A stretch of 64,000 nt of DNA from Costus lasius (lineage: Eukaryota > Streptophyta > Magnoliopsida > Zingiberales > Costaceae), in the NCBI GenBank assembly GCA_027563935.2, contig CM050449.1, forward strand, positions 71,576,556-71,640,555. The letters run 5' to 3'. The notes under the pieces were generated by a model that was given only the letters and a program-made list of their open reading frames with translations, did not search any database and was not told the origin of the DNA. This document shows positions 23,466-33,640 of this stretch, piece after piece. The translations under genes were made by a program, and so were the position numbers. Positions within the stretch are counted from its first letter, which is position 1. Each line of letters starts with the position of its first letter.

Positions 23466-23548
23466 GGTTAGGGCTTCGACGAGTCATATTTACTTTAGTC
23501 TAAATAGGCCTTGTGGGTTGCATGTTACAGCCCATCTGCGCATGGGCC
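23466..23548 (-). promoter_or_regulatory. RPL21 promoter elements: telo-box-like and site II motifs
   Basis: Upstream of the ATG on the minus strand there is a telo-box-like GAAGCCCTAACC (23466-23477) and two site II-type motifs, TGGGCT (23529-23534) and GGCCCA (23543-23548). Plant ribosomal-protein promoters typically combine AAACCCTAA-type boxes with TGGGCC/T site II boxes bound by TCP factors. Spacing and orientation fit co-regulated, growth-linked expression. I see no convincing TATA box. Confidence 0.65.
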
Positions 23549-23559
23549 TCTACGATATA

Positions 23560-24480
23560 AAATGCCTATGCAAAAAATATATATATATTTTTTCCAAGTT
23601 AATTTATAAAAATATATTGTTCAGTTTTTATAATATAAATTATTAGTTTTTTTAAAAAATATATATTTATATGTTTTAAAATGAGAAATTAGATTGTCAT
23701 CTCAATTTTATTATTTCTTATGTTTTAAAATTATTTTTTTTGTCGTATGTAATTTCTCATCTCAAGTTCATTTCTCACAAAGTTCAATTTTGGAATAGGC
23801 AATCAATAATAAAGTTCTACTCATATTTTAACAAATAGTTGTTATGTTCCCATTAACGTCATCAATGGTGACTTGAGTGTTGGAGTCATGTACTGGATTT
23901 ATATTAGTATATATATATGAGATCAACTCTTTATGAATAATTGTCGAGGTCGTATACTTACGTTAGTAAAGCTTAGTTATGTGTTAGGAGTATATACTAT
24001 CAGCATAATTTTCGTATATGTTCATTGGACGTCTTACAATATTATGCATAGTCATGCATTGTCACCATAACATTACTGCAGGCCAATTTACTTTCTTCAT
24101 TTGGCAAAAGTCCCAAATATATTACTAATACCACTCCTTAAATATTGTGTATCACTATATACGTTGGAGCATAGCAATAGACCACACAGTTTGGGGCTAA
24201 TTCTATTTTTAGTTTTTATTGACTAAAAATAGCTAGCTTGGAAAGTACTAGTTATTTAGTATACTACAAATCAGAATAAATTACTGTGCTATAATATTAA
24301 GCAGAACTAAAAAAATAACACTATATGTAATTACACACAATGTAATTTTAATAACACAATAAGTTCACACTTTGATAAGACAAGAAGTTCATAATATATC
24401 TGATACATATCCAAAGTTATTACACATAATAAAATTATATTAAGGCTATAGAGGTCATGCTAATAAACTTAAAACAATCT
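23560..24480. other. AT-rich intergenic sequence
   Basis: Very AT-rich with no gene recognised. A small inverted repeat (CTATTTTTAGT/ACTAAAAATAG, about 24205-24235) could be a relic of a MITE end, but I found no pair of ends. Confidence 0.4.
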
Positions 24481-24499
24481 CATTACGTAACATATCCAT

Positions 24500-25201
24500 T
24501 TAAGTAGGATTAGATTGCCCTTCATCGATCTCCTCAACATGATCAGAATCATCTTCTGGAATGAAATCAGGAAAAACATCAACTTCTTGGGAAAAAGGAT
24601 TTGTATTCGTTGTTTGCCTAATGTAATTGTGTAGCGTCATTGTTGCAACTACAATTTTCAATTATATAGCATAAACAAATAAAGGCATTTCTCTCAATAC
24701 ATCCCTTTTTTTTCATTATCTAAAACATCGCTCCATGCAACTTCTAAGAGAGGAGTGTGTCTTATTAAACACTTCCTTAAATCCTTGTAGTGGACGCTCT
24801 TGTTGATATTCTTAAAAATGATACCTCACTCCTTTGTAAGGCCCAAGGTACCCACTCATCCGTGAATAGCCAGTATCAACAGAATAATACTTCGCTATAA
24901 ATTATAGGAACATTTCTGATTAATGATAGTAAAGGCATTCCAATATACATTATAATTAGTTGTGGAAACATACCTCATGGAGGTTTTGAAAATTTATAAC
25001 TTTACTCATTTATGGCTCATGAGAGAACAAGAGCACCATGAGCTAAGTCTTTAAATCCAACTAGTGCATATATGAATCTCATATAAATGCTACAAATAGC
25101 TAGAATATTTTGAGTTGGCCGACCTTTTCTTCCTATAAATAATAGTTGATCTTTAAGTGGTATAATCGCATCTATATGTGTACCATCAATTACCATAATT
25201 T
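24500..25201 (-). pseudogene. PIF/Harbinger transposase A, 3' part
   Basis: On the minus strand this encodes the DDE half of a PIF/Harbinger transposase: VIDGTHIDAIIPLK (first catalytic Asp), then 'GRKGRPTQNILAICS', then YYSVDTGYSRMSGYLGPYKG. The third catalytic region follows (RHSSLR-like, ERCF) and a C-terminal tail (IVVATMTLHNYIRQ) ending in an acidic stretch and TAA at 24500-24502. Several stops and frameshifts interrupt it. The 5' part of the same gene lies at 42610-42964, separated by copia A and its nested elements. Such transposases recognise terminal inverted repeats together with a partner Myb/SANT-like protein. Confidence 0.8.
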
Positions 25202-27109
25202 TATTGGAATTTAAAAAATTAAAACTTTCCTTTTTTTGCTTTTCTATTTTTTAATTAGTTTTATTTTATTTATTTCATTTGCTATTTTAGTTTTAACAAG
25301 GCTATTAGTAGCACTTCAGTGATAGCCATCAGATTTAATCCAACAGTTCTAACCGTGGGGGATTAGCCTATAAATTGGCATCTGACCCTAGGGTATAGAT
25401 ACATCAGAATTTGCATGGCTAATAGCTTTTGCATAATTCCCCCAGCTCTCTTTCTTTCATTTGCTGCTCAAGGTTCAAAGGTGGTCGATCAACTTCTCCA
25501 CGGTCGTGATCCGCAGGAGAAGTATCTTGGTTATATCCTGGGTGATCTCTCTGGATTTGCTCACACGAGGGCCCATAAATTCACCTAAGGACAGCAGGTT
25601 TCTCCGCACCTCCAGGTTTTTCGTTCTTGTTATTTATTTTATTATTTTGTTGATAATATAGAAATAGTTTAATCTACCCTCGTACTGACAATCTGAGGTG
25701 AATTTCTGGTAATTTAGATTAAATTATTTCTTGTATCAACGTATCAATTTATTCTTTTGTTTTGTTTTTACATCGCATTACGAATTGTTTAAACCTGTTT
25801 CGCTGTCGCCGCCTCCGTCGGCGACTTAGAAATCTGGTTTTGTCTTAATTCCTGTTTTTTGCCTTCCACGCTTACAAATTTCCATCGTTACTGTTTAGAA
25901 AAAAAAAATTCAAAATCAATTTCATTATCGTCGCCTTGGTCGACGACTGTGAGATTAGTTTTTTTTAAAAAAAACTCAGCTTTTCGCCGTCGCCTCGATC
26001 TTGCTTTCATCTCTCTTGTTTTTACGAATTTTCCTTTCGTTACTGTTTTGGGGAAAAAAAACAGAGAAAAACCAAAACTCATTTCGCTGTCGTCGCCTCC
26101 GTCGGTGGCAGAGAAATTAGGGTTTTTAACCCAAAACTCGACGTCTCCGTTTCCCAATCCCGTAGTCGCCGATTGTTGATTACCTCGTCGTCGGAGCGTC
26201 CATGGTGGCAGGAGTATCTTGGCTGCAGACGTCAGCGTCACGAGCAGCAGCGGACGAAGTCTTCCTTCGTGAAGCTTCACCCACTCGCGCCTCCTCGGCA
26301 ACGTGTTCTCTCAGCCCGACTCGCCCTCACCGACGGGTAGACATCGTCGAACGTGCAGCGATGACAGGGTTCAAAGGGCGACAGTAGGGGTCGGTGGTGG
26401 CTACGAAGGTTAGGGCGAACGACATGAGATAAGGCGGCGCTCCCTTCGCACGTCATCTGCTATTTCGCCTGGATCCCGTTCGCCTTCCCCTTCCCCGCTC
26501 GGATCCGGATCCGTCTCGACATCTTTCAAAGCGGCTGACGTCAACGCAGCGTGGTGACGTGTGTAACATTCGCACGACGCGTTCAGCGCACAGGTGACTT
26601 CACGCAAGCGCGTGGGTGATGTCGGCGCACAGAAGCGGCGCTGTGCTACTAAATAAATAAATAAATAAAATCTAATTAATCGTTTCAGCTGGTTTAAATA
26701 TATTTATATTTTCTGAAAATTAAATCCTTTAGAACTGAAGCTAGAAAATTTTATTTCTGCAATATATATTGGATCAGTTTGCCTGCAAATTATACAATTG
26801 CATGCTATAAATTTTACTTTTGTGCTTTTCTAAAAATTTAAACTATTAGCGTCATACTCTGGTATAGTTCCTAATTGCTTCTTTAAAAGTAGAATTGCAT
26901 CTGCTAATATCATATTTGGTATAGTTCCTACTGCTTTGTTGAAAATAGAACAGCATGTGTAAAATTTTATTTACAACATTTCTTATGATTCTAGCCATGT
27001 TGAGATCTTTTGCCATAACATGTAAATGGTTCACTTCAACGATAATTCTTATATTAAGGAAACTATTTAATAAGGTTCAAAACTAGAAAAAAGGATTCAA
27101 TCCTAAACC
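25202..27109 (+). other. Copia A 5' LTR and leader; no recognisable gag
   Basis: A CCTATAAATTGG (about 25368) is a candidate LTR TATA box. From about 25798 to 26120, CG-rich blocks such as CGCTGTCGCCGCCTCCGTCGG recur at intervals within AT-rich sequence. 26190-26640 is GC-rich. The place expected to hold gag shows no UBN2-type Gag signature, so gag was deleted or replaced. The antisense frame at 25888-26301 is repeat-derived and not a known protein. Confidence 0.5.
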
Positions 27110-29902
27110 TCAAGTAAATATAGTTGAGGGTGAATATTCCTTAAATACAATTAGGTCAATTTCCTTCGCTCCTTCTGTCAATTTAGTCCACCAGGATTCT
27201 GAGTGGTGGCTAGACTCTGGAGCTAATGTACACATCTATACTAATAAAAAATATTTCACTTCCTTTCAAACCTCAAGTGGGGGAAGTGTTATAATGGGAA
27301 ATGGAACATCTATGAATGTGCTAGGACATGGGAATGTCAACCTGAAGTTTACTTCTGGGAAGTCAATAATTCCCAAAGATGTCCTACTAGTTCCAGATGT
27401 GAGAAAAAAATCTAATCAGTGGATCTCTTCTAGTTCAATTACGATATAAAATTGTACTAGAAGCAAATAAGGTTGTCATTACTAAAAAGGACAATTTTAT
27501 TTGCGAAGGGTTCGTCTTAGGAGGACTCTTTAAAATAAATGTTGTTCCTTGTCTAATTAATAATGATTCTTTCTCTTCATCCTCTCTTGCATTAAATTCA
27601 GAAATAAATGATTATTGGCATGGCAGACTTGGTCATGTTAATTTTAAATCTCTCAACAAAATGGTAAATCTAGAATTAATTCCTAAAATAAATTCTAAAG
27701 CAAATCCTAAGTGTGAAATCTGTGCTAAGGCTAAACAACCTAGAAAATCCTTTAAAACAGTTGAATTTAGAAATTCACAAATTCTAGAGTTAATTCACAG
27801 TGATGTTTGTGATTCAACTTCAACCTTAACAAGAGGGGGTAATAAATATTTTGTAACATTCATTGATGATTGTTTAAGATATTGTTATACCTATCTACTT
27901 AAAACCAAAGATGAAGTTTTAAATAAGTTTAAAATCTTCAAAGCTGAAGTTGAAAACCAACAAGATAAAAAGATAAAAATAATTAGATTTGATAGAGGAG
28001 GAGAATACATGTCTAATAATTTTACATCCTTTTGTCAAGAACATGGAATAATCCATCAAATAACACCTCCTTATTCACCACAATCAAATGGTGTGGCTGA
28101 AAGAAAAAATAGGACTCTTCTTGATATGGTTAATTCCATGATGTTGAGTTCTAGTGTACCTCAAAATCTTTGGGGAGAAGCATTGTTATCTTCATGCTTC
28201 ATTCTTAATAGAATCTCTTTAAAAGATAAGGATGTCACCCCTTATGATCTATGGAAGGGTCATAAGCCAAGGCTTAATTTCCTTCGAATGTGGGGGTGCC
28301 TTGCTAAAGTCAACATTCCTGAACCTAAAAAGAGAAAATTAGGTCCTAAGACTATAGATGCTATCTTAGTTGGTTATTCCTTAGATAGTAACACCTATAG
28401 ATTCCTGGTAATCAATTCAGAAATACTAGAAATTTCTAATAACACATTAATTGAGTCTAAAGATGCTTCCTTTTTTGAACATATATTCCCTTTCAAAAAT
28501 AAAGTCTCTTTTAGTATTCAATCAATCTCAAATCAACCAGAAACATCTTTCACACCTATAATTATAAATCCTTTTCAACCATCTGAACCTAGAAGGAGTC
28601 AGAGAGTTAGAGTTGAAAAGAATTTTGGTGATGACTTCATAACTTATTTAATTGAAGACACACCAAATTCTTATCAAGAGGCTCTCAACTCTCCTGATGC
28701 TCCTTTCTGGAAGGAGGCAATTCATAGTGAGATGGATTCAATTCTAAGTAATCATACTTGGGTCCTCACTAATTTACCTCCTGGTAATAAACCTTTAGGA
28801 TGTAGGTGGTTGTTTAAAAAGAAATTAAGACCTGATGGATCAGTAGAAAAGTATAAGACGCGTTTAGTGGTTCAAGGCTTTGCTCAAAAGGCTAGCATTA
28901 ACTATTTTGACACTTACGCACCTGTAGCAAGAATAACTACCATTAGAGTTATACTTCCCTTTGCATCCATCCACAACCTATTGATACACCAAATGGATGT
29001 TAAGACTGCTTTTCTACATGGTGATCTAGAAGAAGAAATCTATATGAATCAACCTGAAGGGTTTATCTCTCCTGGTTCTGAAACTAAAGTTTGTCGACTA
29101 GTTTAGTCATTGTATGGACTTAAACAAGCTCCAAAACAATAGCATGAAAAATTTGACAAAGTTATAGTTTCTTTTGGATTTCAAATCAATGAATCAGATA
29201 ATTGCCTATACACTAAAAGGATAGATGAGAACAAATTCATAATCCAATGCCTTTATGTAGATGATATCCTCATATTAGCACCTACTTTAGAATTAATAAC
29301 TGAAATCAAATCCTATCTTTCAGATAACTTTAGCATGAAAGATTTAGGAGAAGCAGATGTGATTTTAGGTATGAAGATAATTAAATCTTCAGATTCCTTG
29401 TCCTTATCTCAATCACATTACACTAATAAACTCCTAGAAAAGTTTGGTTTTAGTAATTGTTCCTCTCTTTCTAGTCCTTATGATCCTAATGTCATATTGG
29501 AAAAGAATAATGGCAAATCTGTAGACCAAGAAAAATATGCTCAGTATATAGGATCACTTCTATACCTTTCAAATAGAACTAGACCAGACATAGCCTATGT
29601 TGTTTCTAGATTAAGTAGATACACCTGTAATCCCAGTCAAACACATTGGAATGCCTTAAATAGAGTATTCAAATATCTTAAAGGTACTAGCTCATATGGT
29701 TTGAGCTTTTCTGGTTATCCTTCTGTTTTAGAAGGATTCAGTGATGCTAATTGGATATTTGATTCCAATGACATTAAATCTACCTCTGGCTATGTTTTTC
29801 TATTAGGAGGTAGTGTTATTGCATGACAATCTTCCAAGCAATCCATAATTGCTAGGAGTACAATGGAAGCAGAATTAGTGGCTTTGGATGCCACGTGTAT
29901 TG
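27110..29902 (+). pseudogene. Copia A Pol: protease to RNase H, first part
   Basis: Domains in order: protease with WWLDSGANVH (about 27200); GAG-pre-integrase and integrase zinc finger (HGRLGHVNF, CEICAKAKQ); integrase core (HSDVC, RFDRGGEYM, NGVAERKNRTLLDMV). Then comes reverse transcriptase (KYKTRLVVQGFAQ, QMDVKTAFLHGDLEEE, CLYVDDILILA near 29250) and the start of RNase H (FSDANW, STSGYVF). Damage I can see: one extra A in the A-run near 27404 shifting frame, TAG at 29104-29106, TAG at about 29140, and TGA at 29824-29826. Copia B enters after 'ALDATCI'. The ATG at 27661 is internal, not the real start. Confidence 0.9.
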
Positions 29903-32134
29903 TGTTGGTGTATATGCCCTAAAGACCAATGTATGGACATGGTCAGGCATTGGTTGAATGTACTTTGATAGAACTATTACTCTTTATATAGGCCTGGTCG
30001 TTATTATGCAGACTTCTCTACCTGCGTTGATGTATTGAGTTGCATAAATAATGTCCCAGGAGTTTGGATTGGATCCATTCTCATAAGCTATCCCCAGACA
30101 AGGTACCTTAGCAGATATGGGACAGTTTTGGTACATGTGAGACTGGTGTATGGGCTGGTTAGGTGCAGGGCACAGTAACGCAGACATACAGGTGCATTGG
30201 ATGCACTGGAGTGATCCACTGTGAGGATTGACTTGTCTAGTCAATAAGTCAATATCACATGCAAGAGGTTTGCATTGATCCTTAGACTTGAGGTATTCAT
30301 GTCTAGATTTGATGATGGGTATGCTTTAATACAGTCTTACGTCTCTCCGTAACTGGGAGATCAAAACGACTGTCATTGGGCATATCATAAGTCATGTAGA
30401 GACATGAATGACCAATAGTAGGATTTGCCCCTTCCTTATTGGAAGCATGATATCACCTCGGGGCGCCCCACCTTATTGGTGCATGACAGGAAAGTGTGGC
30501 CACATTTGTTGAGTCATGACCAATGCATTGGATAATAAACTTGAGACTAATCCAATGGTAGGATATCAGCTTAGGCAAAGGGATCTGTAATGCAATAAGA
30601 ATCCTCGTTGCTTGTTAGGAGTTGTTGCCATAATGACTTAAGTCCTATGACATGGGTAGTAGTGATGTGTTGCTAGATACCCCTCACTGCTTATGATGTT
30701 TACATCATTGCCATCGTCATATGGATCCTACGGGGTCACACGCAATAGACTCTTGACGTTGCTTTATTCAGAAGCCTTAGGATCAAGTTATTGGATAGCT
30801 TGGATCCATTAGGAAGATTTCATCAGCGCCAATGGGCCTGATGAGTTGGAAGAAAGTTATTGGAGCCAAACTTCATTTTTGGCAGGTTGACCCGATATTG
30901 ACCTAGATTGGTCACATTTGGATTAGGGTTGCATTGGATTGGATCCAATGGCTTAATCAACCCATGCCATGAAGTTTGGGCTAGCTCATTATCCAATGAG
31001 GCCCAATAATTAGTTGTCATGAAGAGGAATTGGCTTAAAAGGGTATAATGGGGAGAAATCTCACCCCATTGGCGCCTAGGGGCATAATGGGGTGAGGGAG
31101 GCACCTTTGCTTCATTATGGAAGTAAAGGGCGCCTAGCCCTTCTTCCTTGGATGGAATACTTGCTTCTAAGGCAAGTCTTGGGGCTGATATGGCTTGAGG
31201 ACTCTTTTGGAAAGAACTTGGGCGCATATGAGAAGTAGGAAGATGTTTATGGTAAAGTCTTGGAGACTTTCCTTATGAACCCTACATGCACCCAAACTCT
31301 TGCCCTAGCCGAATTCTTCATGTTGCGCCTAGCCCTTCTCCTTGGATGGAAAGAATGCCTCTAAGGCATGTCTTAGGCTGATATGGCCATTGGGCAAATT
31401 AGGATAGGTTGAATGAGGTTTATGGTAAAGTCTTGGAGACTTTCCTTACCTCAAGATCCCTTTATCCTAGCCGCCCACTTGGCATGATCCTAGCCATTGT
31501 CCTTGCCGCCTCTTGTCCTATTTATAGGACCCCTTACCGCCCCTTCCAATGTTCGACTTCTAGGAGGCGTGAACATACATAGAGAGGCGTGAGCAAAGGC
31601 AAAGGGTGACAACAACAAAGGCTTGGCGCAACCTTCTTCCAAGTGGCCGAAAGATATCCTTTCTTCTTCTCCTCTTCTTGGCGCAAAGAGAAATTGGGCT
31701 TGGTGGCTTCTCCTTCTATTGTCGCAAGCCCTCTCCCTCTCATAGCCATTAGCGCATCTTGCTTGAAGGTGGCGCAAGCAAAGAAGTAGAGGGATGTTCT
31801 TGGCGGCATCTTCCCTATTCCCTCCTTGGCGCAACTTCTCTTGAAGGTGGCGCAAGTGGAGTGAAGGCTTGATTCTCTTCCCGAGGCTAGCACCGAGCGT
31901 GGAAGGGAGCAATGATCAAGGAGTCGACGCGTGGATACTTGTAGAGGGTGAACACATGGGCGCCTTCAACATGGCTTCGACATCTAGACAAGCAAAAGAG
32001 GTACATCTCTAACACATCCTTGTGTCTTCTCTCTCGCATGGACCCTTGGGACCGGAATGTGTTTCGGGTGTAATGCTTCTTCCGCTGCGTCCTGGGACTG
32101 CAAAATTTTAAATTACACCCGGCATTCCCTAACA
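29903..32134 (+). repeat. Copia B 5' LTR
   Basis: 2232 bp. TTATATAGG at about 29984-29992 is a candidate TATA box. The block at 30661-30689 is shared with the LTR of copia C and is followed by a hairpin (30693-30708). Minus-strand frames recur in every copy and are not genes. Confidence 0.93.
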
Positions 32135-32135
32135 G

Positions 32136-32147
32136 TGGTATCAGAGC
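32136..32147 (+). other. Primer-binding site of copia B
   Basis: TGGTATCAGAGC lies 1 nt after the 5' LTR, a perfect complement to the 3' end of initiator tRNA-Met. Confidence 0.92.
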
Positions 32148-33083
32148 TACTTGCGAGAAACACAAGGTGTACATTTGCTTGTGTGAAAAATTTTTAGAAA
32201 ATTTTTCTTCTATCCATGCGCGTTTCACTTAGAAAGCGTTTTTCATCCAATCTTCTCTTCTCAACTTTATGGCCGAAACTTGAATCTTGTTTATGCTTGA
32301 TTTAAGACCAAAGGCGCACGTAGGTTTTGTCAAGTAGGACGGGCATTGTGTCTTCGGACTGGCCAGGTCTCTTGATCTGACAAAACTGCCAGCCGATAGG
32401 GTCTATGAAATCATCATGGAACTTGATCTAAATTTTGGCATGAAATTGGTTAAGAGAGTGCTTTGGATGATGTTGGCGCATAAGGTGCTAAAATTTGACT
32501 TTTTTGGATTTTCAAATTTTACATGCGCCACTTGATTGGGTTGATATGGTCATAGCGAGTGCCCTCCTGTGTTGTGATATGGAAGCATGTTTCCACTTGT
32601 GATGAATGCTTGTAAAATCCCTTTCCACCTGCATGTGGTTCTCTCCCTATCTTGTTGTAAAAGAATTTTTCATCTTGTTTAGAATAGATGTAGAGTTATA
32701 TGATAGGTTAAGGCTTCATCTTGACAACAAGGAGTCTTCTTCAATCGGAGTCAGAAGTGGCGCCAGCTTTGGAAGCATGGTGATGGACTTGCGGCTGAAG
32801 GAAGGACACATGCTTTCGGCTTCTGGCATGGGCCGATCTTCTTTAGGGACTCGCAACCCTTGGATGCACGATAACATGTCACATGGCTCGTGACAAGTTA
32901 TGTGTATGAAAAGGGCTATGACCATATTGACCAAACTAGCATGCCTGTGATGGTTTATTATTTTGTCCATAGCATGCCTATGATGCTTTTCCTTTGCTGC
33001 CTGAACCATAGGAAAACTGCATGCTAGAAAAGAATAAAACATGCAAAAAAAAAAAAACTCTCAATACAATATCAAGTCGATAG

Positions 33084-33487
33084 CCTTCTAACGCGTAGCC
33101 CTCATCAAACTATCGATCGGTAGTGTTGTGAACTGTTTCCTACCCTCGTGGGACACACCCACTTATCTTTAGAAGGTGTGTGGTGATAATAATTTCCCCA
33201 GTCCAGTTTTTAACCTAGGCGTGCCTTCGCAAGGAAATTTGTTAGCCCTGGGCATAACGGTTAGGACCAGACTTGACTGGTTTTTCATATGTCATTGACA
33301 TGATGAAATACTAGAGGCAGCTGTTGAGAGGATAGGGTTTTGTGTTGTATCCAGCCCTCGCTGGACACAGGGCGCCTAGTCTGTCTTAACTAAGAGGAAT
33401 TGTGCATGGCACAATTGGCTGGCATGCCTACCTAAGGAAGCATGAGACTCTCTGTGCATCTCAACTCACCCTCGTGAGTCGCGGAGA
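33084..33487 (+). ncRNA. Candidate structured leader RNA of copia B
   Basis: Perfect or near-perfect stems, in order: a long-range 8-bp stem (33084-33091 with 33169-33176); hairpin 1 (33138-33143/33148-33153); hairpin 2 (33350-33355/33360-33365, with outer stem 33340-33344/33366-33370 and 5-nt bulge TTGTA); hairpin 3 (33398-33405/33409-33416); and hairpin 4 (33464-33469/33474-33479, with outer stem 33449-33456/33480-33487). Hairpins 1, 2 and 4 share the apical loop CCTC. The same series occurs at 60192-60589 in copia C with compensating stem changes. A role in dimerisation, packaging or translation is inference. Confidence 0.6.
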
Positions 33488-33640
33488 CCTTATGTGAAAT
33501 TAAGATCCTACTCACTCATCTCCATGTTGAGTTAGAGAGTTCTCAACTTGTTTTGGAAGTAGTGGGAGCATAGCATTTAATTTAAAGTCCTTGTTAAATG
33601 CTTTATCATTGTACTTACTTTACTTATTTGCTTATTGTAG

